Assembly: GCA_021325135.1 (NCBI GenBank)
Contig: JAJPHT010000016.1
Span: 22,449-86,448 of the forward strand
Source: Pseudomonadota bacterium
GTDB taxonomy: Archaea; Thermoplasmatota; SW-10-69-26; JACQPN01; JAJPHT01
Length of the DNA stretch: 64,000 bases
Direction of reading: 5' to 3'
The notes beneath the pieces were generated by a model. That model saw nothing but the letters and a program-made list of their open reading frames with translations. It was not told where the DNA came from and did not search any database. This document shows, piece by piece, positions 50,904-59,045 of the stretch. Positions within the stretch are counted from its first letter, which is position 1, and the number at the start of each line of letters is the position of its first letter. A program made the position numbers and the translations under genes.

Positions 50904-51653
50904 ATGTTCTCGGTGGAGCCCCGCGGCAGCCGCGTCGCGATCCTGCGCATGGACGACGGCAAGGTCAACGCCATCGGGCCCGCCTTCGTGGAGCGATTCC
51001 CCGCCGCGTGGCGCGAGGCCACTCAGGAAGGGCGCGCCGTGGTGCTCGCGGGCAACGCCAAGGCGTTCTGCGCGGGCCTCGACCTCAAGGTGCTGCCCAC
51101 GCTGGAGGGGCCCGACGTGGCGCGCTTCGCCCGCGCGTTCATGGGCGTCTTCGCCGAGGTGCTGGCGTGCCCGCGCCCGGTGGTCGCCGCCGTGGACGGG
51201 CCCGGCCTCGCAGGCGGCGCGATCCTGGCCCTCAGCGCGGACGTGCGCCTCGCGACGCCCCGCGCGCGCCTGGGCCTCACCGAGATGCCCGTGGGCATCC
51301 CGTTCCCCGCGCCCGTCATCGACCTTGCCAGGGAGATGCTCCCCCCGCAAGAGCACGGCCCGGCCATCCTCCAGGGGGTCGTGCGCGAGGGCGCCGCGCT
51401 CCAGGCGCGCGGCTGGGCGCACGAGATGGTCGACTCCCCCCGCGTGGTGGAGGAGGCCGTGCGCCTCGCGGACGAGATGGCGGGCTTCAACCCCTCCGCG
51501 TACCGCTCCGGCAAGGCGCACCTGCGCGCCGGCGTGCTGGCCTCCTTCGAGCGCTTCGCCAAGGACGGCCCCGACGCGTGGGCCGCGCGCCTGGCCGAGC
51601 CCGAGACCCTCGAGGCCATCGTCTCGTACTTCCAGCGCGTGACCCGGAAGTAG
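50904..51653 (+). CDS. Enoyl-CoA hydratase/isomerase family protein
   Basis: A 249-residue crotonase-fold enzyme. Oxyanion-hole strands are GNAKAFCAGLDLKVL near residue 49 and AVDGPGLAGGAILALSADVR near 95; GLTEMPVGIPFPAP follows. The hydratase Glu pair is not clear, so an isomerase or hydrolase is as likely as a hydratase. ATG 50904 has GGGGG 4 bases upstream. Confidence 0.88.
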   Translation: MFSVEPRGSRVAILRMDDGKVNAIGPAFVERFPAAWREATQEGRAVVLAGNAKAFCAGLDLKVLPTLEGPDVARFARAFMGVFAEVLACPRPVVAAVDGPGLAGGAILALSADVRLATPRARLGLTEMPVGIPFPAPVIDLAREMLPPQEHGPAILQGVVREGAALQARGWAHEMVDSPRVVEEAVRLADEMAGFNPSAYRSGKAHLRAGVLASFERFAKDGPDAWAARLAEPETLEAIVSYFQRVTRK

Positions 51654-51691
51654 GCGAACGCTGAAGCGCGCCGCGGCGTTTGCGCCTCCGC

Positions 51692-52186
51692 ATGGCCTCG
51701 CTGAGCGCCTTCCTCAACGTCTCCGACCTCAAGCAGAGCCTCGCCTTCTACCAGGCCCTCGGCTTCGCGCCCACCTACGTCTCCCAGAACCGCGCGGGCG
51801 TCGACGCCTACGCGGGGCTCGACTACGACGGCGCGGAGGTCGAGCTGGGCTGGATCGGCAGCAACAGCGACCCCGAGTACCGCGCGTGGGTCGGCACGCC
51901 CCTGGGCGCGGGCGTCGTGCTCTACCTCAACGTGCGCGACGTGGACAAGGTCGCCGCCAAGGCGAAGACCGTGGGCGCCACCATCGAGTACGGCCCCGAG
52001 GACCGCAGCTACGGCCGCGTGCTGGGGCTCAACGACCCCGACGGCTACGTGGTGACGTTCATCCAGGAGCCCCGGAAGGCCGCGCCGCGCCGCAAGGCCG
52101 CGAAGAAGGCGCCCGCGAAGAAGGGCAAGAAGGCGGCCAAGAAGGGCGCGAAGAAGGCCGCCCGCAAGGCGCCGCGCCGCCGCTGA
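51692..52186 (+). CDS. VOC/glyoxalase-fold protein with histone-H1-like tail
   Basis: A 164-residue fusion. Residues ~1-125 form two beta-alpha-beta units of the vicinal oxygen chelate fold (LNVSDLKQSLAFYQALGF, VLYLNVRDVDKVAAKAK, YGRVLGLNDPDGYVVTFIQ). The last ~40 residues are nearly all Lys, Ala, Arg and Pro (RRKAAKKAPAKKGKKAAKK), like histone H1 tails, and should bind DNA or RNA. ATG 51692 is used. The metal-binding residues are incomplete, so it may be a binding rather than enzymatic module. Confidence 0.82.
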   Translation: MASLSAFLNVSDLKQSLAFYQALGFAPTYVSQNRAGVDAYAGLDYDGAEVELGWIGSNSDPEYRAWVGTPLGAGVVLYLNVRDVDKVAAKAKTVGATIEYGPEDRSYGRVLGLNDPDGYVVTFIQEPRKAAPRRKAAKKAPAKKGKKAAKKGAKKAARKAPRRR

Positions 52187-52196
52187 GCCGCCTCCG

Positions 52197-52211
52197 TTCT
52201 GCGGCGCAGAA
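52197..52211. promoter_or_regulatory. Palindrome TTCTGC-GGC-GCAGAA (site 1)
   Basis: A perfect inverted repeat with a 3-base centre, 42 bases before ATG 52253. The same motif recurs at 52911-52925 and 58991-59005, always intergenic. Confidence 0.65.
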
Positions 52212-52252
52212 AACCCCTTGACCCAAGCCAACCTTGGGCGTGCCGATCCGCG

Positions 52253-52903
52253 ATGGCACGCCCCCGGACCCCTGAAGAGCGAGCGAAGCGCGTCGCGGAG
52301 CTGGAGGGCAAGGCCAGCCGGCGGCGCGTCCTCCAGTGGTCCGTCGCGGTGCTGGTCGCCCTGCTGGTGGTGGGCGGCGTCGCCTACGGCCTCAGCCGCG
52401 TCCCCAAGCCGGCCCCCGACGTCCACTGGCACGCCAAGTACCAGGTCTGGGTCAATGACCAGCAGCTCAGCTTCGCCAACTCCAAGTTCGACGCCAACGT
52501 GAACCAGGACTTCTACCTCCCCGCGCACATGCACGGGCCCAACTTCGACGTCATCCACAACGAGGGCAAGGAGGGCGAGGGCACGCTGGGCAAGTTCTTC
52601 CAGTTCGGCCTCTCGGGGGGCAAGATCGCCGACGACGAGCTGGTGATCCCCGAAGGCGCCTCGCTCGCCTCGGGCGGCGCGCCCTTCTCGGGCGACTTCA
52701 AGAACGCCGGCAACCAGACGGTGCAGATGTACGTGAGCAACCAGGTGACCAACGAGTCGTGGACCCGCGTGGCGGGCAACCTGGCGGGCTTCTCGTTCCA
52801 CGATGGCGACCGGCTGCTGATCCTCTACGGCGACTACTCGCCGGACCGCCTCGCGGCGCTGGAGGACCAGTTCCCCAGCTTCGACCCCTCCACGGTGCAG
52901 TGA
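52253..52903 (+). CDS. Membrane-anchored HxH protein
   Basis: A 216-residue protein. A basic cytosolic N-terminus with PEERAKRVAELEGKASRRR precedes one membrane helix (VAVLVALLVVGGVAYGL, ~30-46). The exposed part has VHWHAKYQVWVN near 57 and PAHMHGPNFDVIHNEGK near 90, two HxH pairs that may bind metal, then FFQFGL and a beta-rich end. Similar His-pair proteins occur in archaea and actinobacteria without known function. A TTCTGC palindrome lies before it. The ABC ATPase gene starts 66 bases after its stop. Confidence 0.75.
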   Translation: MARPRTPEERAKRVAELEGKASRRRVLQWSVAVLVALLVVGGVAYGLSRVPKPAPDVHWHAKYQVWVNDQQLSFANSKFDANVNQDFYLPAHMHGPNFDVIHNEGKEGEGTLGKFFQFGLSGGKIADDELVIPEGASLASGGAPFSGDFKNAGNQTVQMYVSNQVTNESWTRVAGNLAGFSFHDGDRLLILYGDYSPDRLAALEDQFPSFDPSTVQ

Positions 52904-52910
52904 GCGGGGG

Positions 52911-52925
52911 TTCTGCGCCGCAAAA
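52911..52925. promoter_or_regulatory. Palindrome TTCTGC-GCC-GCAAAA (site 2)
   Basis: One mismatch from the perfect TTCTGC-N3-GCAGAA motif, 44 bases before ATG 52970, at the head of the exporter operon. Confidence 0.6.
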
Positions 52926-52969
52926 TGTCGTCACGGCAAAGGCCCAGCCGCGCTTGCACCGGTCCAGCC

Positions 52970-53695
52970 ATGGCCAGCGCGTCCGACGCCCCCGCCCTTG
53001 AGGCGCGGGACCTGAGGAAGTCGTACCGGCTCTCGCGGACCAACGTCTACGAGGCGCTGCGCGGCGTGAGCCTCGTCGTGCGCCCCGGCGAGATGGCCGC
53101 CATCATCGGACCCTCCGGCTCGGGCAAGAGCACGCTCATGAACCTCCTCTCCACGCTGGACCGGCCCACCTCGGGCAAGGTGCTGGTGGACGGCACGGAC
53201 ACGAGCCGCATGGGCGACGCCTCCCTGGCGACGCTGCGCAACAGGAAGATCGGCATCGTGTTCCAGCAGTACAACCTCATCTCGCGGATGACGTGCGTCG
53301 AGAACGTGCAGCTTCCGCTGGTGGCCATGGGCGTGCCGCCCCTGGAGCGGCACAAGCGCGCGAAGGCCGCGCTGGAGAGCGTCGGGCTGGGCCACCGGCT
53401 GCGCAACCGCCCCGCCGAGATGAGCGGCGGCGAGCAGCAGCGCACCAGCATCGCGCGCGCCCTCGTCACGCGCCCCAAGATCCTCCTGGGCGACGAGCCC
53501 ACGGGCAACCTCGACAGCAAGACCACGCAGGGCGTCCTCCAGCTCTTCCACGAGATCAACGAGGCGCAGGGCGTGACGACGCTCCTCATCACCCACGACA
53601 TGAACGTCGCGCGCCAGACGCGCCGCGTCATCCGCATCCGCGACGGCCTCGTGGAGGCCGACGAGCCCAACCTCCCCCTCCCGGTGACCGCATGA
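52970..53695 (+). CDS. MacB/LolD-type ABC transporter ATP-binding protein
   Basis: A 241-residue ATPase. Walker A GPSGSGKSTLMN near residue 48, Q-loop FQQYNLI, signature MSGGEQQRTSIARAL near 155, Walker B ILLGDEPTGNLD near 177, H-loop ITHDM. It has the LolD/MacB N-terminus (EARDLRKSYRL) and pairs with the MacB-type permease two genes later. ATG 52970 is preferred; an ATG at 52925 overlaps the upstream palindrome. Its stop overlaps the next gene as ATGA. Confidence 0.93.
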   Translation: MASASDAPALEARDLRKSYRLSRTNVYEALRGVSLVVRPGEMAAIIGPSGSGKSTLMNLLSTLDRPTSGKVLVDGTDTSRMGDASLATLRNRKIGIVFQQYNLISRMTCVENVQLPLVAMGVPPLERHKRAKAALESVGLGHRLRNRPAEMSGGEQQRTSIARALVTRPKILLGDEPTGNLDSKTTQGVLQLFHEINEAQGVTTLLITHDMNVARQTRRVIRIRDGLVEADEPNLPLPVTA

Positions 53696-55788
53696 TCCCC
53701 GCCCGCCTTCTCGCCGCCAGCCTCGCCCTGATCACCGTCGCGAGCGCCCTCGCCGTCCTGCCCACCGCGGCCGCCACCAGCGTGGAGTCCGCGACGTGGG
53801 GCGCCCCCGGCGCGCCCGTGGAGGCGGCGCCGGGCGACAACGCCGTGCCGGTGAGCGTCAGCATCCGCAACGTCGACCAGCGCACCTACCAGGACGTGCG
53901 CGCGGTGCTGGGCGCTGTGGACGGCGTCGCGCCCATGGCGGGGGGCGACACCGCCTCGCTCACGGGGAGCTTCGCCCCCGCGGACATCTGGACGGCCAAG
54001 TTCTACGTCAACGTCGCGCCCGGCGTCACCGTCGGCGCGACCTACGACCTGCCCGTCACCGTCTACCTCACCAACAAGGGGACGACCTCCACCGCGACCG
54101 ACTCCCTCGTGGCGCCCATCGCGCTCACCGGGCGCCCCTCGCTCCAGGTGTCCGCGGACCCCGCGACGCTTCCGGCCGGCGAGGAGCAGAGCGTGAAGCT
54201 CACCCTCACCAACGCGGGGAGCGCCTCCGCGGGCGGCGTCTCGCTGAGCCTCGCGCCCGCCGAGGGCCTGACGCTCGTGCGCAGCGCGAACACCTTCGAC
54301 GTGGGGAGCCTCGCGGCGGGCCAGAGCCGGAACGTCTCGGTCACGCTGCGCGCGGCCTCCGCGGGCTCCACCACGCTAAGCGCGGGGCTCTCCTACGCCA
54401 ACGCGGCGGGCGCCGCGGTGCAGGCGACGCGCACGCTCTACTTCGACGCCGTGGGCGCCGCGCCCCCGGGCCTCTCGGTGGGCCTCCTCTGGAGCGACGT
54501 CGCGCAGGGCGAGGCGGGCACCGTCGCGCTCCAGCTCCAGAACGCGGGCTCCTCGGCCGTCTCCAACGTGACCGTGACGGCGACGCCCCAGCAGGGCTCG
54601 GGCCTCGTGGCCGACGGCGGCGACGGCGCGCAGTATGTCGACTCCCTCGCCGCGGGCGCCTCCCGCGAGGTGGACTTCCGCTTCCTGAGCACGAGCGCCT
54701 CCGCGGGCCCCGCCGCGCTGGACGTCGCCGCCTCGTGGCGCACGCCCGACGGGGCGCTCCACACGCGCGCGACGACGCAGGCCATCCGCGTCGCGGCGCC
54801 CACGCGGGCCGACGTGCGAGTCTCCCTGGCCGAGGACCACCTGGACTCGGGCCGCGCGGGCACGCTCACGTTCACCATCCTCAACAACCAGTCGACGGCT
54901 CTGCACGGCCTCACCGCCACGCTGGCCTCGACCTCCACCGCGTACACCGTGCTCGACGCCAGCGACTCGCGCGTCCTGGGCGCGCTGGACGCGGGCGCCA
55001 GCGAGCAGGACGTCGTGCGCGTCCTCACGAGCAACGGCGCGACGGGCCTCCAGCAGATCAAGCTCCAGCTGGACTGGCAGGGGGCCGACGGCGGCGCGCG
55101 CTCGCAGACCTACGACTTCGGCATCGCGATCCTGGGCACGGTGGACATCCAGGTCACGGGCAGCACGGGCACCTTCGACGCGGCGAGCGGCGCGGGCTCC
55201 ATCTCGGCGACGCTCACCAACCTAGGCAACGCCGTCGCGCACAACGCCTACGTGAGCCTCGGCCCCAGCCTCGCCTACGAAGCGACGCAGGAGACGTACC
55301 TGGGCGACGTGAACCCCAACACCGCGCTCCCCTTCACGCTCCAGACGACGCTCACCAACACGTCGCTCCTCGCCGCGCGCGGGACCGGCGCCGGGGGCCA
55401 GCAGCAGGGGCGCGGCTTCGGCGGCGGCAACGGCACGGGCGGGTTCGGCGGCGGGCGCTTCGGCGGGAACGGCACCGCGGGCGGCGGCTTCCGCAACGGC
55501 ACGCGCGGAGGCGGCTTCGGCGGGTTCGGCGGCGGGCTCACCAACGCCACGTTCACCGTGCGCTGGAACGACGAGTACGGCACCGTCCACAGCGCGGTCT
55601 TCTCCGTCGCGACGCCCCCGCGCGCCGCCACCGCCTCCGCGGGCGCCAGCACCGCCAGCGCGCGCGCCAGCGCGGGGGGCGTGCCCACGCTCTGGATCGT
55701 CCTGGGCGCGGGCGCCCTCGTCGCGGTGGGCCTCGGGGCCTACGCCGTGCAGCGGCGCCGCAGGATGGACGACGAGCGCGAGGAGTGA
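53692..55788 (+). CDS. Cell-surface CARDB-domain protein with FGG-rich segment
   Basis: A 698-residue exported protein. The signal peptide is residues 1-~29. Four or five immunoglobulin-like CARDB/COG1361 repeats follow (VSVSIRNVDQRTYQDV, KLTLTNAGSASAGGVSLSL, VALQLQNAGSSAVSNVTVTA, LTFTILNNQSTALHGL, ISATLTNLGNAVAHNA). A Gly/Phe/Asn-rich stretch near 563-619 has repeated FGGG and NGT. A C-terminal membrane helix (LWIVLGAGALVAVGLGAYAVQ) ends in RRRR. It probably acts as the extracellular component of the ABC system. ATG 53692 overlaps the ATPase stop. Confidence 0.9.
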   Translation: MIPARLLAASLALITVASALAVLPTAAATSVESATWGAPGAPVEAAPGDNAVPVSVSIRNVDQRTYQDVRAVLGAVDGVAPMAGGDTASLTGSFAPADIWTAKFYVNVAPGVTVGATYDLPVTVYLTNKGTTSTATDSLVAPIALTGRPSLQVSADPATLPAGEEQSVKLTLTNAGSASAGGVSLSLAPAEGLTLVRSANTFDVGSLAAGQSRNVSVTLRAASAGSTTLSAGLSYANAAGAAVQATRTLYFDAVGAAPPGLSVGLLWSDVAQGEAGTVALQLQNAGSSAVSNVTVTATPQQGSGLVADGGDGAQYVDSLAAGASREVDFRFLSTSASAGPAALDVAASWRTPDGALHTRATTQAIRVAAPTRADVRVSLAEDHLDSGRAGTLTFTILNNQSTALHGLTATLASTSTAYTVLDASDSRVLGALDAGASEQDVVRVLTSNGATGLQQIKLQLDWQGADGGARSQTYDFGIAILGTVDIQVTGSTGTFDAASGAGSISATLTNLGNAVAHNAYVSLGPSLAYEATQETYLGDVNPNTALPFTLQTTLTNTSLLAARGTGAGGQQQGRGFGGGNGTGGFGGGRFGGNGTAGGGFRNGTRGGGFGGFGGGLTNATFTVRWNDEYGTVHSAVFSVATPPRAATASAGASTASARASAGGVPTLWIVLGAGALVAVGLGAYAVQRRRRMDDEREE

Positions 55789-55800
55789 CGCGCCTTGCCC

Positions 55801-57195
55801 ATGCAGGTCGTCGACGCGCTTCGCCTGGCCGCCAGCGGCCTCCGGGAGCGCAAGATGCGCACCGCCCTCACGCTCCTGGGCATCGTCATCGGCACGAGCA
55901 TGATCGTCGCCCTGGAGGCGTCCACGCAGGGGCAGAGCCGCGCCATCAGCGACCAGCTGGAGAAATTGGGCCCCACGACGCTCATCGTGCAGGTGAACGG
56001 CTTCGGGGGCAACCAGCGCAACTTCACGCAGAACGATATCACGACCATGGAGGGGCTCGACCACGTGAAGTCGGCCTTCCTCGCCGTCGAGGGGGACGGG
56101 CAGATCTCGCGAGGTGGCGAGACGGACTCCGTGGCCATCCTGGGCGTGGACCCCGCCGACCTGCCCACCCTCGTGCGCGGCCTCCAGGTCCAGGACGGGA
56201 GCGTCTACCAGCCGGGGGACCTCACCGCCGCGTTCCTGGGCAGCACCGCCGCGACGCCCACGGACGCGACGAAGGTCCCCAGCGCGGCGGGCGACGCCGT
56301 GCAGGTGTCGACGCAGGTCCGGCAGTTCACGGCGCAGGGGCGCGGCGCGCAGCAGACCATCACGCGCACCTACGTCGTGTCGGGCATCGCGGCGCCCTTC
56401 GGCAGCGCGCCCTTCGTCAACGTCGACGGCACGGTGTTCATGACGCCCCGCGCCGCGCAGCAGCTCCTCGGCCTCCCCCTCACGCAGTACAACGAGATCG
56501 TCGTCTTCGCCGACACGCCCGACGACGTGAGCGCCGTGCAGAGCGAGATCCAGGCCGCATACGCCAACGTGCGCGTGCTCTCGGGCACGCAGCTGGCCAG
56601 CGCCATCAGCAGCGTGTACGGCACCATCACGACGCTCCTGGAGAGCGTCGCCGCCATCTCGCTCATCGTCGCGGGCGTGGGCATCGCGAACACCATGTTC
56701 GTGAGCGTGATCGAGCGCACCACCGAGATCGGGACGCTCAAGGCGCTGGGCTTCAACGGACGGCAGGTGCTCTCCATCTTCCTCCTGGAGGCGAGCCTCA
56801 CGGGCGTCGCCGGGGGCGTCCTGGGCTGCCTCGCGGGTGTCGGCGTCGCGTTCGGCATCGGCCACTTCATCTCCTTCTCCCCCACCGGCAACGCCGCGGC
56901 GCAGGGCGCCCAGCGCGCGGCCGCCAACGTCGCCACGCGCGGCGGCGGGGGAGGGGGCTTCGGCGGCCGCGGAGGCGGCTTCGGCGGGGGCGGCTTCGGA
57001 GGCCCGGGGGGCGGAGGGTTCGGTGGCGGCGGCCTCGGCGCCAGCGCCGCCTCCGCGCACGCGGCGCCCGTGTTCACGCCCGAGATGTTCCTCGTCGTCA
57101 TCGGCTTCGCCATCCTCGTCTCCGTGGTGGCCGGCCTCATCCCCGCGCGCAAGGCGTCGCGGATGGACCCCGTCATCGCCCTCAAGCGTCTTTGA
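55801..57195 (+). CDS. MacB/FtsX-type permease with FGG-rich loop
   Basis: A 464-residue permease. Helix 1 is near residues 22-44 (LTLLGIVIGTSMIVALEA), then a large exterior MacB-core domain (~45-275), helices near 278-300 and 323-345, and the last near 428-450, with the FtsX signature GIANTMFVSVIERTTEIGTLKALG. Between helices 3 and 4 is a 35-residue insert of GGGFGG repeats (~380-416), not normal for the family. MacB-type systems move substrates or force across the envelope rather than importing. ATG 55801 preferred to TTG 55795. Confidence 0.92.
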   Translation: MQVVDALRLAASGLRERKMRTALTLLGIVIGTSMIVALEASTQGQSRAISDQLEKLGPTTLIVQVNGFGGNQRNFTQNDITTMEGLDHVKSAFLAVEGDGQISRGGETDSVAILGVDPADLPTLVRGLQVQDGSVYQPGDLTAAFLGSTAATPTDATKVPSAAGDAVQVSTQVRQFTAQGRGAQQTITRTYVVSGIAAPFGSAPFVNVDGTVFMTPRAAQQLLGLPLTQYNEIVVFADTPDDVSAVQSEIQAAYANVRVLSGTQLASAISSVYGTITTLLESVAAISLIVAGVGIANTMFVSVIERTTEIGTLKALGFNGRQVLSIFLLEASLTGVAGGVLGCLAGVGVAFGIGHFISFSPTGNAAAQGAQRAAANVATRGGGGGGFGGRGGGFGGGGFGGPGGGGFGGGGLGASAASAHAAPVFTPEMFLVVIGFAILVSVVAGLIPARKASRMDPVIALKRL

Positions 57196-57212
57196 TATCA
57201 GGTGAGAACCCC

Positions 57213-57905
57213 ATGCGCTCCGCCCTGCTCCCCGCCCTCGTCCTCGCCCTCCTCGTGGTGGCGCCCCTCGCGACCGCGCAGCAGCCCCCCTCCGACCCCT
57301 CGTGCCCCGGAGGGCGCGGCGGCGGAGGGTTCGGCGGCGGGGGCCAGCCCCCCCAGGGGCGCAACTTCACGCGGCCCGACAACGGCACGCGCCAGGGGAA
57401 CGGCACGCGGGGCGGCTTCGGCGGCGAGCCGCTCCCCGAGCTGAACCTCACCTTCGACCCCTCGGGGCCCCTCACGCTGGCGCCGGGCGCCACGGCCAGC
57501 GTGCAGGTGAATTTCCGCAACGACGGGAGCGCGTCCCTGGACCTCACGCTCATGGCGTCCTCCTTCGGGCGCCGCAACGCGACTCCGCTGGTGACGGCCA
57601 GCCTCGACCCGGCCTCGGGCACGCTGGACCCCGGCGCCAGCGCGTCGGCCACGCTCACGGTGACGCTGGACCCCTCCGCGCCCGCGGGCTGCCCGCAGAT
57701 GGTCTTCGTCACGGCCCGCGACGCGGCCACCAACCGCACCGCGGGCGCGCGCCTCGTGATCGACGTCCCGGCGGCCTCAAGCGGGACGAGCCCGGCGGCC
57801 GTCGCGGCGACGCCCGCGAAGAAGACGCCCATGGAGGTCGCGGCCCCCCTGGCCGCCCTCGCGCTGGCCGCGCTGGGCCCGCGGCGCGGAGGACCGCGTC
57901 CGTGA
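57213..57905 (+). CDS. Small secreted protein with FGG-rich segment
   Basis: A 230-residue exported protein. Signal peptide LLPALVLALLVVAPLATA; residues ~32-72 are Gly-rich with FGGGG, NFT and NGT; then one CARDB-like domain (SVQVNFRNDGSASLDLTL, ATLTVTLDPSAPAG). A Pro/Ala linker leads to a weak C-terminal hydrophobic stretch and RRGGPRP. It repeats, in small form, the plan of the 53692 protein. GGTGAG precedes ATG 57213. Confidence 0.85.
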   Translation: MRSALLPALVLALLVVAPLATAQQPPSDPSCPGGRGGGGFGGGGQPPQGRNFTRPDNGTRQGNGTRGGFGGEPLPELNLTFDPSGPLTLAPGATASVQVNFRNDGSASLDLTLMASSFGRRNATPLVTASLDPASGTLDPGASASATLTVTLDPSAPAGCPQMVFVTARDAATNRTAGARLVIDVPAASSGTSPAAVAATPAKKTPMEVAAPLAALALAALGPRRGGPRP

Positions 57906-58663
57906 GCACGCCCAACGACGGCTTCAAGCCGGACCCCGCGGGTCCCGCCGACGTGCCCGACCCCAGCGAACCCGCGATGCCCGGCCCCGGCATGAGCACC
58001 GAGGAGGCCCTGGGCCGCATCGCCGGCATCACCGAGAAGACCCACGCGCTGCGCGTGCGCACCGAGGGGCTCACCATCGCGCTGTGGGCCATCTGCCTCG
58101 CCGCGAGCTACCTCACCATCGTCGTGCCCCTCTTCTTCGGCCGCGCGCCGGACTTCGACGGCCGCGAGTTCGGGCGCAACCTTTCGGGCAACTTCACGGG
58201 GAACTTCACCGGCCGGCCGCCGCGCGACTTCCTCTTCTTCAACCCGTTCGCGCCCATCGCGTGGTTCCTCGTCGCGATGGTCATGACCATCGGCGTCTGG
58301 CGCAGCGCGTCCCTCTCCTTCCAGACGGGCATCACGACGCCGCGCCTGGTCCTCGTCCTCGTGGGCTGGCTGGCGCTCCTCGTCGCGACCACCGTGACGC
58401 TCAGCTTCCTGGAGCGCAGCAACCCGCGCGCGTGGCACCTAGTCGCGTGGGGCGCGGTCGTGCTCCTCTTCGCGCTTCTCAACCCCTTGCGCTTCACGCG
58501 CAAAAGCCGGTGGGCCGTGGGGGCGGCCGCCGCCGCGACGCTCCTTGCGTCCGCCTACGCGCTCGCCGCGAGCCTCGACCCGAGGGAGACGGGCTTCCTC
58601 TCGGGGCTCGCGCTGGGCGTCCCCCTGCTCCTCGCCGGGCTCTGGCTCATGTTCTTCGGCTGA
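57902..58663 (+). CDS. Multi-pass membrane protein of exporter operon
   Basis: A 253-residue protein with an acidic Pro-rich cytosolic N-terminus and about six helices (IALWAICLAASYLTIVVPLFF, FAPIAWFLVAMVMTIGVW, LVLVLVGWLALLVATTV and others). The first external loop contains GNFTGNFTGRPPRDF, echoing the NFT/NGT motifs of its neighbours. It starts at GTG 57902, overlapping the previous stop (GTGA). Function unknown; likely a dedicated part of the same system. Confidence 0.8.
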   Translation: MSTPNDGFKPDPAGPADVPDPSEPAMPGPGMSTEEALGRIAGITEKTHALRVRTEGLTIALWAICLAASYLTIVVPLFFGRAPDFDGREFGRNLSGNFTGNFTGRPPRDFLFFNPFAPIAWFLVAMVMTIGVWRSASLSFQTGITTPRLVLVLVGWLALLVATTVTLSFLERSNPRAWHLVAWGAVVLLFALLNPLRFTRKSRWAVGAAAAATLLASAYALAASLDPRETGFLSGLALGVPLLLAGLWLMFFG

Positions 58664-58677
58664 GGGGGGAGAGCGCC

Positions 58678-58989
58678 TTGGCCGACGAGCCGCTGGACCC
58701 GCTCCTCCACCAGCCCACGCGCCTGGAGATCATGGCGTACCTCTACCGCAACCGCCAGGCGGCCTTCACCGCCATCCGCGACGCGCTGGGCGTCACGGCG
58801 GGCAACCTCCAGAGCCACGGCGCCAAGCTCCAGGCCGCGGGCTACGTGGAGATCCAGCGCGTCTTCGCGGGCGTCTTCGAGGTGCGCTGGAGCATGACGG
58901 AGAAGGGCGAGGAGGCCTTCGAAGGGTACGTGGAGCAGCTGCGCTCGCTGGTCAGGCGGCTCGATCCGGGCGCGGGCGGGCCCCCGTAG
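58678..58989 (+). CDS. Winged-helix transcriptional regulator
   Basis: A 103-residue DNA-binding protein. LDPLLHQPTRLEIMAYLYRN, AAFTAIRDALGVTAGNLQSHGAKLQAAGYVEI and RWSMTEKGEEAFEGYVEQL match the winged-helix domain family related to ArsR/MarR (PF13601-like). It starts at TTG 58678, with GGGGGGAG 6 bases upstream, 14 bases after the membrane-protein stop. It is the best candidate to bind the TTCTGC-N3-GCAGAA sites, one of which begins one base after its own stop. Confidence 0.88.
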   Translation: MADEPLDPLLHQPTRLEIMAYLYRNRQAAFTAIRDALGVTAGNLQSHGAKLQAAGYVEIQRVFAGVFEVRWSMTEKGEEAFEGYVEQLRSLVRRLDPGAGGPP

Positions 58990-58990
58990 C

Positions 58991-59005
58991 TTCTGCCCCG
59001 CAGAA
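58991..59005. promoter_or_regulatory. Palindrome TTCTGC-CCC-GCAGAA (site 3)
   Basis: Perfect inverted repeat directly after the regulator gene and 40 bases before ATG 59046, the final gene of the cluster. Confidence 0.65.
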
Positions 59006-59045
59006 AGGCGCGAGCCTCATGCTCGAAGGTCCCCTTGGAAGCCCC

